A stretch of DNA of 64,000 nt from Arthrobotrys musiformis (Eukaryota > Ascomycota > Orbiliomycetes > Orbiliales > Orbiliaceae): assembly GCA_036971715.1 (NCBI GenBank), contig JAVHJL010000002.1:4496501-4560500 (forward strand), read 5' to 3'. The position numbers and the translations under genes are program-made. The notes under the pieces are model-generated. The model worked only from the letters and a program-made list of their open reading frames with translations. It ran no database searches and was not told the origin of the DNA. Shown here piece after piece: positions 1 through 10,135 of the stretch. How positions within the stretch are numbered: the first letter of the stretch is position 1; each line of letters begins with the position of its first letter.

Positions 1-319
1 GTTAGAGAAGATGGAAGAGGCAGTGGTGGTGATGATGATGTTGATGATGGTGATGGTGGTGATGGTGGAGAGAGAGGGAGGAAGTAGGAGAGGCAGAGGT
101 GGTAGAAGTAGAAGTAGCGATGAAGGCTGAATAATAATATGTCAAGCTGCCTTATAATAGCAGCAGCAGCAGCAGCACAGCTACTAAAGCCAAATGGAGG
201 GGAGGATCGAAGGTGGTGGAAATAAACGTGAGCGAAAGTCCGACTGGCCGAACAAACACACCGCCTTTTTTTTTTTTTTTTTTTTTCCCTTCCTTGTAGA
301 TTTGCCTTAGACAAGCCGC

Positions 320-358
<39 letters not shown>

Positions 359-1900
359 CAATTAAGCCAGGGAAAAGAAAATAACGGAAAGAATCTGTTC
401 AAGATACCTTTTTTCCTTCCTTGTTAAACAAGAAAATGGGCCTAGGCCGGGTCGGTTATGGTGTAGTCTGTAAGTAGGTGTGTATATATGTGTGTACGGG
501 AAACAAGGTGTCTCGAATGAAACAGAGGGAAAGAAAGAATGAAAGATTTGAAAGGACAACAAAGCTACGGCTTCTCTTTCGAACTGATATATCGGTATTC
601 AACCCCGAGAAGAAGACGATATAAAGATATAGAGAAGTAGGTATATATGCAATGTGCGGGGGGGAAACTGCGCCAGCTTGTATATTTTGTGGTTTGCGTT
701 AAGGATTCAAAGCAGGATGGCTGATTCCTACTTGAATATATAAAGCGACCACATGCACAGCTAATCGCGGAGGTTTGGCCGTATACAAACGTCGTGTACG
801 TCCATGCACTTGGCTAATGCAGCGAGCGCACTTGGACGATTGAACTGCTCAAAGCCACTTCGACTGGCGTTTATAATTTATATCATCCATCATACCCAAT
901 TTAGCACTTACTTGACTCGGTATCTATCGATCGTTGTGGTTTTGGGATCAATATACGTCTATCCGTTGTATATCAATTGCAATAGTATACGCAGGTGGCC
1001 TTGAATGGAGCCCCCGTATACGTGGTAAAAGTGGTACAGTATAGAATTAAATCAAAATCGACTCAGAAGATTGAACAAAGATTTACGAAGCAAATTTAAG
1101 GACAAAGGATTCAATTTCGACTTCCAATTTGAAATTCTGCCGCGAAACTCGCAATCGGCGGCGGCGGTTTGTTCGGGACGCCAGCGACCAGCCAGCGCCA
1201 GCCTAGTCCACTTGCCGTCAGTCGGTGTATCAAACCAGTCAATCTTAGTCTGGAGAAACTGCCACAAAGGGACTCGAATCCAAAAGAAAGAATTTCGAGG
1301 ATCCATGAGTTTCCATCGCTTTCCATAGCCTTGTCATCGGCCCAGGCTGGTTTAGTCTCGACAAAAGAGAACCCCTGTTCGGGTTCCCTCGAAGAAAAAC
1401 TATCCAATGGCTGACTCTTTCCGCGCAACCAGCCTGCATATTATACGCAGGTTCTTTTTTTTTGTTTTTTTTAGAACGCCAGCATACTAGTACTAGAGCG
1501 ATGGTTCATTGCAACTTTGACCTCTACTTCGGTTTTTGTCTCGATTGTATGCACGTATGGAGTCATTCCATCTGATCTGTGGGGGGATAAGAGAAGGGAA
1601 CATCCCCATATATATTGGGTCAGATATCATCGTATCAGGCACAGGATACCAGCCAGTGGGGCAGAAGGCGGCGGCCTGAGCTACCCGGAAGCTCGGGTAA
1701 ATGGTGGAAAGTGTGGCTTAGTTAAGGTGGCTCGGTTAAAGTGGCGAGTTCCAACACCCGCAACACAACATTCCGACCGACTGACGTTAGTGTCGGGGTA
1801 ATCTCGAGGCCAGAAGAGACGTCTAGTCCAGTCTCGTGAGAGTGCAGAGTGTTCTTAGAAATGAAAACTAAGTACTTACTTAAGTATCTACTTACCTAAG
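1..1900. other. Intergenic, no supported gene
   Basis: No reading frame here has a recognisable domain or convincing intron structure. The first 100 bases are a GAT/GGT-rich imperfect microsatellite, followed by long homopolymers near 266-357. ORFs of 80-105 codons around 1052-1439 overlap on both strands and look like chance. Bases 1840-1900 contain several TAAGTA/CTTACTTA short inverted motifs directly before a transposon-like element. Confidence 0.5.
266..357. repeat. Poly-T (21) and poly-A (37) homopolymers
   Basis: A run of 21 T at 266-286 and a run of 37 A at 321-357 are separated by 34 bases. They could pair as a hairpin. The lengths may be affected by sequencing or assembly error. 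Confidence 0.9.
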
Positions 1901-2217
1901 TACCGTAGGGGGTTTTGATACGTTTTTCCGACCGCTTTTAAAAATTAAGACGTTTCATAAAGCATTTAAGACGACTTTTAAGTCCTTCGAAGGCCGGCTT
2001 CTCTAAGGTGGATTAAGCAGCATATATGCGGCTATACATGTATCGTCAGCCTAACAGTCCAGGCTGCCAAAGTACCGTAGAGGAAATCGAGTGTTTTCTG
2101 GGACGGTAAATCCACCTTAAGTCGGCTTTTGAAGGAATTAAGATGCCTTAAATGCTTTATAAAACGTCTTAATTTTTAAAAGCAGTCGAAAAAACGTATC
2201 AAAAACCCCCTACGGTA
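1901..2217. mobile_element. MITE-like element with ~112 bp inverted repeats
   Basis: The left arm (about 1901-2015) and the reverse complement of the right arm (about 2107-2217) align almost throughout. They share the end TACCGTAGGGGG, then TTTTGATACG, then a GCTTTTAAAAATTAAGACG core. A loop of about 90 bp separates the arms and holds a third short copy of AGTACCGTAG near 2072. There is no transposase. The terminal TA on each side could be the TA target duplication of a Tc1/mariner-type insertion, which makes this a candidate non-autonomous MITE. The arms differ by scattered substitutions, several of them transitions, so the element is not very recent. Family assignment is inference. Confidence 0.8.
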
Positions 2218-2825
2218 AAATGTTCCTTAGTCCGATCCCAACAAACATGGCCAAACATGCAGTGCTCAAGTTAAATTACTACACGCGCGCTCCTCAGAGG
2301 CATAAAAACAGCGCTGTGAAGGAGTGTCGCTACGAATAGAAGCACAACCCCCCTCAACCCTGTATGTTTGTATGATGCTAAGACGTCAGAATTTCAACCA
2401 ATATCAAGACTGGGTTCTGATAACAGTAGATGTACCCTCGTTTGTACTGCAATGTTGATATCCAAGCCCTCCATGGCAGAGAGATTCCTTGGCGAATATA
2501 TATATTTGGAGGGTGGATTTGTGAAGAAATGGGGCGACTCATCCGCTTCAGCGTACGCCCGGCTGAGCAGCGCAGAGCAAACATCCTCAAGCTTGCCTTC
2601 CCTTCTGCGGGCTCAATAGACGGAGGACGTCCTCATAACAGTCCTTAAGCCCTAAAACGTCACTGTGGGATTAAAAATACTCCAACCGCTTGATCAATTG
2701 AAGAGAACCATCTTCAAAACATAGACCGCCAAAGCCACGATTAATCCACCAACCTACCTACCGTCTTATTCACTAGCTTCAATCCTTGTCCCTTGTCCCA
2801 CTTCTTACCTAAATCTACCGTGAAA
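2218..2825. other. Upstream region of F-box gene
   Basis: No gene is supported. It presumably holds the promoter and 5' leader of the F-box gene that starts at 2826. The last 100 bases are C/T-rich, as is common just upstream of fungal start codons. Confidence 0.4.
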
Positions 2826-4126
2826 ATGTCCAGTAGATACTGTCCAAAGAAAGTCCACGAATGGATGGCTTCGGCCGCCTCAAACTCCACTCTCCCGGAT
2901 GTCCCGGACGATTTCAATTGGTACGATGAGTTCTTCTACGACCCAGAACCAGGGAGCAATCTCATCCTCCGAAAGTCTCCCGCAGACCCATCTGTCATCG
3001 TTCTCCGAGCTTGGATGAAACGCTCAGGGAAGATCACCTTCTGGTGCAATGCACCAGCCCGCGCCTCCACCATGGAGGCAGTAGTGGAGAAGTACCTGAC
3101 TTCCCCAATTCCCAAAGCGATCAGGCCCGTCGTTATATCCGAGCCTGGGAAAAGTATTCTGCTGGCGGAATACCCCGTCAAAAACCCAAATATTGTCCAA
3201 ACATCCGGCCTCCTCAAGCTACCATTGCAGGTCCTGCTAGAGGTCTGCTTCAATCTTTGCGTCGGCGATATCGTTAATCTATCGCAAACCTGTTGCTCTG
3301 CACTAAATGACCTTGCTAATAACCAAGGTCTCTGGTACCTCAAGCTCGCCGAAGTCGATCACCCACTTACCTTCCATGGGGGCGTCAAACAATTCGATGA
3401 CACGGTCAATTACTTCGCAGCAGCCGTCGTTTTCGTTGATGGTGGTCTCAAGTCTTATGATACCTGTCATCATTGTCTCAATCGTCTCAATTGGAGGGCC
3501 GTCCATCATACTTTTGTTGGAACCGCCGAACTTGTTCCATTCTGTACGTCCTGTCTCCAATCGAGATTCCCTAAAAGTAAGCGTCTCCATTTTTCTCTCT
3601 TTTTTTTCTTTCGCATAACTAGCATGCAATTAGCAAGCCAACTTACAAACATTCCGATAAAAAAAGCTACCCCGTTCCATTTGCCAGTCAAGGTCCCGTT
3701 GGTCATATCCATCCCAGACTGGAGGTCCTACGTGCTCGCCTGGCGCTTCTACGGGTATCTCGAGCTGGGCATGACGTTCCACCAAAAGTTCACAGAAGCT
3801 CAGCTTGCTTCGCTCGTTGCGTCCGGAAAAGTCAAGTCGGTCAATGGCAATATGTACACTTTGGGTATCAAGAACGTCGGGCCTCTCGGCAAGGGGGGAT
3901 TCTATAAGGGAGATCAGTTCGCCAGGTTTAACGGTTTGTTCGATAAATGGGAGTGGAGTGCCAACCCCAAAAAAGGAGAAGAGTTGAAAAAGGCGTTGGA
4001 TCTTGCACCACGTATCAAGAAGGAAGGTTAGTATACTTCCCTTTCTCTGAATTAGCTCTTGCAATCCATTGATTTCAGTCAATTGACTTATACCATCGTC
4101 CTCAGACCCAGAGCCCACGGTCTAGC
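2826..4126 (+). CDS. F-box domain protein
   Basis: The protein (about 376-387 aa) has an F-box-like segment near residues 127-175 (LLKLPLQVLLEVCF followed by LSQTCCSALNDLA). F-box proteins link substrates to SCF (Skp1-cullin) ubiquitin ligases; the substrate here is unknown. A C-x2-C pair (CHHC) and another (CTSC) lie after the F-box and may bind zinc. I chose ATG 2826 (AAAATGTCC context) because the upstream in-frame start is TTG. Intron 1 begins at 3577 (GTAAGC) and ends at 3633 (TAG, 57 nt) or 3666 (AAG, 90 nt); both keep frame. Intron 2 is 4027-4106 (GTTAGT to CTCAG), giving the C-terminus DPEPTV and a stop at 4124-4126. F-box identity is by pattern only. The partner gene and regulation are not visible. 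Confidence 0.7.
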
Positions 4127-5002
4127 TAGGTCTAACTTGAACACACCATTTGCCGCGACTCTCTTCTGGCTTTTCTCCGTGTCTCTTTTGTCACCAATTG
4201 CGAAGCTTTTCCTTTGATTTTCATTCATGTTGTTTCATCGAACTGTTGACACGTCGTTGTCTTTTTCACTATCATTGTTCCTTTTTTTCTTGCAATGAGC
4301 GACCCCAGACGATACTGCTGGAGGCGACTATTATACTCTACACCCCTTAGTCACCATTTCCTACCCTTCACTGCTTACTCCACATCGTTTACTCTACACT
4401 GCTCACTCTACACCGCTTACTCCACACCGCTTACTCCATACCGTTTACCCCATACTGTTTACCTACACTGTTTACTCTACACTACATTGCCTACCCTACA
4501 CTGACACACGGCTTTACTCCACACCGTGTACCCTACGCGATTGTACCCTACACTCTCGTACCTTCCATCCCTAAACCTTACATTAATGTTCCAAACATCC
4601 TGTACCTACCCCAAAAAATAACAAAAACGGAGGGCGCAAAAATTCCACCCTCCACCAAAAAATGAAGCATTCAACGTAGTAAACCCCTGCGATTTAACCG
4701 TGTAAGAGAATATTCATGTTGAGCATATCTGTGAGTAGGCGGGTACCGGTACCAGGTGGGGCTAATAAAGATATTAGATTTCGAGGATATCTAGACCCAC
4801 TTGGTATACTATCTATCTACGGGTTTATATTAATGAAGCCTGAGGAGTATCTACTATCTAGTAGTCTTGTATCAAAACGCTTCGGTACTGATGTATACAA
4901 TATCCATAGGCAGAGTAAATCTATAACCCCTCTTTTTGTTCCGCCTTCGAAGCTTCACTTCTTAAGTTTTCTTTTTGTCTTTCCCTTCCAAGTATATATT
5001 TG
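4127..5002. other. Intergenic with tandem repeat
   Basis: This is the 3' flank of the F-box gene. It contains the degenerate repeat at about 4326-4560. A 119-codon plus frame at 4716-5075 shows no domain and may be a decayed fragment. Confidence 0.4.
4326..4560. repeat. Degenerate 14-15 bp tandem repeat (TACTCYACACCGTT-like)
   Basis: At least ten variants of a unit such as TACTCCACACCGCTT follow one another, with substitutions and one- or two-base length changes. One strand is almost purine-free. It lies about 200 bp beyond the F-box stop. Confidence 0.75.
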
Positions 5003-5362
5003 TTATTGCATGGTGGTCATAGAACTACCTAGGTACAAAAAACTACTCAATTCAACCCCCAATACACCAATATAGCCCCCAAAAAAATCCCCAAAAAAAC
5101 TGATAACCGCGGACACAATTTTTACCGCTAAATAGTCCTTCTTAATTAAAATAGCCCCCAATACGAACACACCAGAAGCCGTGAAGATAGTATAGCTTTT
5201 CATCCACCGCTTTGCTCGCAACGTTATCTCTACGCTGCGAATGTTGTTTTTCCGGTGGCTGTTTCTGAAGTAGGGGGTGGTGATATCCTCGGCTTCGAGT
5301 ATTGCACTTTGTATATTGGTGGGGTACCTTGTCGGCGCTGGAATATTTGGTCTGTTAGTCAA
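5003..5362 (-). CDS. Hypothetical exon with hydrophobic segments
   Basis: A minus-strand frame of about 119 codons has two hydrophobic stretches (YTIFTASGVFVLGAILI and IVSAVISFFGDFFGGYIGVLG), preceded by a hydrophilic helix-like part. Just upstream on the minus strand is another open stretch (about 5418-5570; KLDVIRQKYTLMMEFLLQ), which ends at a clear GTAAGT donor near 5415. Acceptor-like TAACAG and TTCCAG sites lie near 5355 and 5347. The phases of these signals do not join cleanly, so the gene is either incompletely resolved or decayed. I recognise no family. It may belong with the interrupted frame at 5814-6443. Confidence 0.3.
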   Translation of the reverse strand: MTNRPNIPAPTRYPTNIQSAILEAEDITTPYFRNSHRKNNIRSVEITLRAKRWMKSYTIFTASGVFVLGAILIKKDYLAVKIVSAVISFFGDFFGGYIGVLGVELSSFLYLGSSMTTMQ

Positions 5363-5813
5363 CTATTGAGCTTCTAGTTTGGTGTCAGGCAGGATCCGGA
5401 ATTGCTCGACTTACGGCGAGGCGTATCGCCTCCTCCTGTAGTAAAAATTCCATCATCAGTGTATATTTTTGGCGAATGACGTCCAGTTTCCTATCATCGC
5501 TTGATATCGCATCGAGGTTTCGTCTAAAGCGAACCTCTTGGGAAAGTTCACATCGTATTGAACTTCCTGCGAATGTGAGCTGGCGGAGCAGCGGCTGGTG
5601 TGAGTATCAGATTTCGAAGGTCGTAGTTTTTGTTCGCTGTGGGAGGTTATTGTCGAAATTGGGTCGCGGTTGAAGGATATATTCCCACATTTCTCCCAGA
5701 ATTTCGTTATAATTATATAAAAAATGGTGAAATTTAATATTCAGATCATAAACGATCTACGCTGCATCGCTCCAACCCCGCACCCAGACTATTCCGACGC
5801 TGTAGACCGATAG

Positions 5814-6443
5814 TCAAGTGTCCAGCGGACGGTATGGTACACGTTTCGAAGCAGCCCGTATTTGACCTTCATCCGCGTGTTCTTCTACCCCCACCCCACC
5901 CCCGTAGCGTTCCATTTCATCAGAAACGAAACTTCTATGCCCACGAACCTTTTCTCGAAGAGCCTCCCCTCCAACAAATAGAGTGGCTAGATGTGAAAGG
6001 CTCGCTGGATACACCGCACTAATGAAGACAGCCTCATTATTTACTAGCGAAGTCGGCATGTCGTCCCAACCTATAAGATACAGATCACCCATCGGAACAT
6101 CGGCAACCGGGAATTCCTCTAGTGGAGAAATAAGAACTAGATCAATCAGAATAATCCCAGTTAGACAAATTCGGTGGTCCTATTTCAATAGCGAAAGCGC
6201 AACGATGATTTCCACCGCAGCTGGTGAGGAGTTGTATAGAATCTTACCCCCAACCATATGGTAACGTTCAAGCTCCCGTACAAGGCTCTCCGGATCGTTG
6301 AAATCAACATAAAATGCCTCGCCGTCTGGAGCCCGATCTCCCGATCCGATGGTATATGACATCGGAATCACATCTGGTGTATGAGGGCTCGAATCGTCTG
6401 GAGGGTCGTATGTGTACGGCGAAGAGGAAAATAATTGGCCCAT
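5814..6443 (-). pseudogene. Orphan ORF with one in-frame TAG
   Basis: From ATG 6443 the minus strand stays open for 210 codons except for a single TAG at 6182-6180. The part before it (88 codons) is hydrophilic, then enters a hydrophobic segment (AVEIIVALSLLK). The part after it continues in the same frame with another hydrophobic segment (CLTGIILIDLVLISPLEE) and a soluble tail. The hydrophobic continuity across the stop suggests one membrane-associated protein broken by a point mutation, or a stop recoded at the RNA level. I recognise no domain. The 3' end of the gene is unclear and might have joined the frame at 5003-5570. Confidence 0.4.
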
Positions 6444-7210
6444 GGTCGAATAATATTACAGTGAGGGTTACTTGACGGTAGCTGTCGACATGTCTTGAGC
6501 TTTGGAGACAAAATTCGAGCAACAAATATGTACATATGCAAACAGCGCGAAATCACGCACCCGGAATTAATTAAGCTTTCGAGAATTAATGCGTGCACCT
6601 TGTCTCTCGAACTCTGTTTAATCGCACCCTTTAAATGCCTATACATCGATATCCAGCATCTACCTATCGTGCATACTCGCAAGGGGCGGTATCCGGCCTC
6701 ATGCTAGTTGGTTTCGAGGGTATCTTCACAACAAAAGCAGGGTACAAAATGCAACACTCCCCGCCAAAACCCCAAACACCAATTCCCCGCCTAACCCAAT
6801 CCCAAAACCGGATTAATACCACCCCAGTTAGCCTCAATGCCAGGCGGCCAACTTATGAGTACACCCCCAGTCGCATCTGACATTCCCACTTCACCCAATT
6901 GGTCAAAAAACACAAGCCCTCTTGTGCAACCTCCTCTAAATAGGAACCGGCGATAACCGTACCTGCGGCCCGTCCGGAGCGCCGATATCGGAGCCGCTCT
7001 CGTAACCCGTATCAACATCGCTGTTGACATGTTGTATGAGGCGTCGAATGACTGTATCGCTGACTGAACTTCCAGAGCTGAATAAATATCCATCGTATCG
7101 TTGAATGAAAAAGTATAAAGAGGGTTAGGTATCGCTGTCGAATTAGATCCATCCTCCAAGATATCAATATAAACCCACACAAGCGTTCTACCTGAACCAA
7201 CCCCATACCA
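6444..7210. other. Intergenic; one unassigned minus ORF
   Basis: A 160-codon minus-strand frame (6791-7273) overlaps the methyltransferase start and has no recognisable domain. A GTACGG donor-like site lies inside it. It could be an exon of a decayed minus-strand gene or chance. No other gene is supported. Confidence 0.35.
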
Positions 7211-7219
7211 TATATAAAC
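7211..7219 (+). promoter_or_regulatory. TATA-like box of methyltransferase gene
   Basis: TATATAAAC lies 35 bases upstream of ATG 7254 and is followed by a C-rich tract. It fits a core promoter with a very short leader, or a leader start further downstream. Confidence 0.35.
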
Positions 7220-7253
7220 TATTACCCCCCAACCCCCCCGTTTTATATACAAG

Positions 7254-8087
7254 ATGTCGGATATCAAGAACACCTCCTACACCCACAAAACCTACTCAAC
7301 CCACGCCGGCTTCGTCCCCCTCCTAACCACCAAAATCACCTCCCTCCTCTCCCCCTCCCAAACAGACAAAATAATCGACCTGGGCGCCGGAGATCTAATC
7401 CTAACCTCCAAAATCTCCCACCACTGCTCTAAAATCCTCGCCCTGGACGCATCAGAAGATCTCATAACCTCCGGCCGCTCCCTCTTCCCGGAATCCCAAT
7501 ACCCAACCCTCTCCTCCCGAATCGTCGACTGCCGATACCTCGAAAACGAACCCGACGTCCCCACGGGAGAATGGGATAAAGTCTTCAGCAACGCAGCACT
7601 CCACTGGATCCTTCGCGACCCCTCCACGAGGAATAATACTCTAAAAGCAGTTCATGCGGCGTTAAAGCCCAACGGAAGGTTTGTAGCCGAAATGGGCGGG
7701 TTCGGGAATATTGCCGAGGTACACGTCGCCATTAGCTCCGCGCTTTTTAATCGTGGTGTACCGCTTGATGATATTAAGCGGGTTAATCCGTGGTTTTTTC
7801 CGAGTGTGGGGCATATGAGGGGGTTACTCGAGCAAAGTGGGTTTGAAGTCGAGATGATTGAGAGTGAATATCGGCCTACGGAGTTGAGTGTTGAGGAGGA
7901 CGGGGAAGGGGGGGTGAAGGCTTGGATTGAGATGTTTGGGCAGAGGTTTTTGGAACTGGTGGAAGAGAGTGAGAGGGGGAAGGTTGCGGCGGAGGCGAGG
8001 GATTTGTTGGAGGCTGTGGCTAGGAGGGAGGATGGGAGGTGGGTTGTTGGGTATGTTCGATTGAGGTGGGTTGCTATTAAGAAGTAG
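7254..8087 (+). CDS. Class I SAM-dependent methyltransferase (trans-aconitate type)
   Basis: An intronless 277-aa protein. It carries a Rossmann methyltransferase core: motif I IIDLGAGD near residues 39-47, the acidic motif II residue in ILALDASEDLI near 60, the FSNAALHWI segment near 110, and LKPNGRFVAEMGG near 140. This order and length match the trans-aconitate/type-11 methyltransferase group, which transfers a methyl group from S-adenosylmethionine to small carboxylic acids or related metabolites. The substrate cannot be read from sequence. No signal peptide is visible, so it is probably cytosolic. The start is the first in-frame ATG after the TATA-like box. The coding strand is strikingly C-rich in the first half and G-rich in the second. 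The gene is convergent with the kinase at 8861-10135. Confidence 0.85.
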   Translation: MSDIKNTSYTHKTYSTHAGFVPLLTTKITSLLSPSQTDKIIDLGAGDLILTSKISHHCSKILALDASEDLITSGRSLFPESQYPTLSSRIVDCRYLENEPDVPTGEWDKVFSNAALHWILRDPSTRNNTLKAVHAALKPNGRFVAEMGGFGNIAEVHVAISSALFNRGVPLDDIKRVNPWFFPSVGHMRGLLEQSGFEVEMIESEYRPTELSVEEDGEGGVKAWIEMFGQRFLELVEESERGKVAAEARDLLEAVARREDGRWVVGYVRLRWVAIKK

Positions 8088-8860
8088 TTTCCTTTTATAT
8101 GCACTCCGTATTTGTATTCAGGAGGCATTCTCGAGGTTTGGATTTGGGGATATGTAACATTCAGAGGAAAGGATGGATTACTCGATGTTCTTGCTTTATT
8201 GATATATTTGTATTTAATGCGGTCAATCAATGATATTGATACCTTCAAAGACATACATCTCTACTAAATCCTCAAGCAAAGCATAAGCCAGCTGGTATTA
8301 ACATCCCATCCCTCAATCCCACCCAAAAATCAGTACAGAAGACCAAAAAAATCAATCCCATCAAAAAGCGAAGAAAGTCCAGGAAAAAGCCAGCAAAAAA
8401 GCAAGTGTGGTGAATATTGCGTTGCACCCGTCGTCCAACTCGGCCTTAAGTCCACTCTCGGTCTTAACCAACTGGCGCCTTGGCGGGCGTCATCCCCTTT
8501 TAGCCTCAATTTGGAATTTAAGATTGATATCAAATCAGGAGAGAATGCAACCACATCGATCGGAATTTGAATTTCTTCAAGAAAGAAAGAAAGAAAGAAA
8601 AAATAAAAACTTTTCCTTGCTCCAAAACAAACTAACTGGAAAAGAACCATCGGATAGAAAGAAGAAGAAGAAGAAGAAGAAGAAGAATGAAACCCAATAA
8701 GCTAAATAAACATCCACTAGCTAGATGAAAACCGTGTAAAAGAAGAGTGTATCATACCAAAAGCCCCCTCCGCGCGATATAAAAAAGGGAACAAAAAAGA
8801 ACAAACAGTCCATGCAGCAATAACATCAAAGATCGGTTTACCTTTTTTTTTGGATCTCGT
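8088..8860. other. Convergent intergenic region with (AAG)n
   Basis: This lies between the 3' ends of the methyltransferase and the kinase. It includes an AAG/GAA microsatellite at about 8657-8687 and no supported gene. Confidence 0.5.
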
Positions 8861-10135
8861 TTATGCCTCCAAACTAGCAATAGCCTCCTTCACAATCCCA
8901 ATCAACGCCTTGATATTCGGTCGAGCTTCGGGTTCAACCGCTAAACACTTCCTAACCACATCCTTCGTCTTATCCCCTACGTCCCCCTCAACTCTAGCCC
9001 CCATTTGCCCCGCCGCGGGGAACTTCCAATCCCCGCTTGCGATAGCTAATGCCAAACTACCCCCTCCGAGCTCCGTAGACAATTCGAACGGCGAATGGTG
9101 ATATATCAACGCGTATAACAAACACCCCATGCTCCAAATGTCGACTTGTGTATCAATCACGCTGTCGGTTTTTACGTCGAATAGTTCGGGTGCACGGTAT
9201 GACATCGTGGAGTGTTCGGCTGCTTCGTCTTGGATTTGGATCGCAAGAGAACGGGAGGTTACGTGAATCGGTGAGGGGGCTATGGAGCCGAAGTCCATCA
9301 AGACGGGAGTTACGCCGTCGTCGGAGACCATGACGTTTCCTTTTTCTCAAAGTCAGTACACGTTACATTCGTGATGTGTAGTTTTTGGGTGAAGAAGGGG
9401 AATTACCTGGTTTGATATCACGATGCGCGAACGACCGGAGTTCGCCGGAATGTGCTCCGCCGGAAATATCACGCGATCCTTCCATGAGCGCTACACCTTC
9501 CTCCTCCTCATCGACATCCCTAGCACGATTCCCCGCCGAGCCGCCAGCTCCCGCCCCCGTAACCGCCGTAGGCGTAACTTTATGCCCATGAATCAATGCC
9601 AACCCTTCACAAACCCCCAAAAACAGCTCCAAAATCTGCTTCTCAGGAAACCACTTCTTATCCACCAAATTTGCATTTATAAGATCCTGTAGGTTGCCCC
9701 GGCGGTAGTAAGGGAGGAGGATATACGCGGTTTTGGATTCATCGCGTCGCTCGGTGATTATTGTCGAGTCGATGAGGGGGATTAATAGAGGAGATGGTGG
9801 GAAGAGTTTGTAGGATTCGATTTCGGATGTCGCGCGGGTTAGGGATTCCTGGCCGAAGGGGCATCGGATCTTTTTGAGGGCGTAGAGGGTGCCGGAGTTG
9901 TCCTGGACTAGGTAGACGTATGAAAAGCCGCCCTGTGGGGTTTACATCGCTCGTTAATTTATACAATTAACTTAAAAATTATAAAAAGCGTAGATTGGTA
10001 CGGAGAAGATATACATACCTCACCGAGGAGGCGGAGGATTTTGAAGGAACGGTGGTTGATGACGAGGGCGGGGGTGGGGAAACAGCTCATACAGCTGGTG
10101 AGGGTATAGACGAGGTCGAGGAAGTACTGCGCCAT
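8861..10135 (-). CDS. ENV7: Serine/threonine protein kinase, ENV7/STK16 (NAK) family
   Basis: Three exons, complement of 8861-9339, 9407-9932 and 10019-10135, give 373 aa, close to yeast Env7. The N-terminus has CMSCF, the kind of cysteine cluster palmitoylated in this family to anchor the kinase on the vacuolar membrane. Next come SFKILRLLGEGGFSYVYLV (glycine-rich loop, residues about 32-50), ALKKI (catalytic lysine), HRDIKPGN (catalytic loop, about 208-215), DFGS and YRAPELF (activation segment). The donor and acceptor of the 67-nt intron split the PGN codons cleanly. A low-complexity insert of about 60 residues (GAGAGGSAGN, DEEEEG) sits just before the HRD motif, longer than in typical relatives. 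In yeast Env7 restrains vacuole fusion; the same role is expected here. The start is ATG 10135 (MAQYFLDLVYTLTS). Confidence 0.9.

Noticed and set aside
1265..1290. tRNA B-box-like GGACTCGAATCC
   Set aside because: No matching A-box, acceptor stem or cloverleaf around it; no tRNA seen in the window.
1052..1439. Overlapping 80-105 codon frames on both strands
   Set aside because: Mutually overlapping in four frames with no recognisable protein feature; best seen as chance.
3307..3629. Minus-strand frame inside the F-box gene
   Set aside because: Antisense shadow of a coding exon with domain support on the plus strand.
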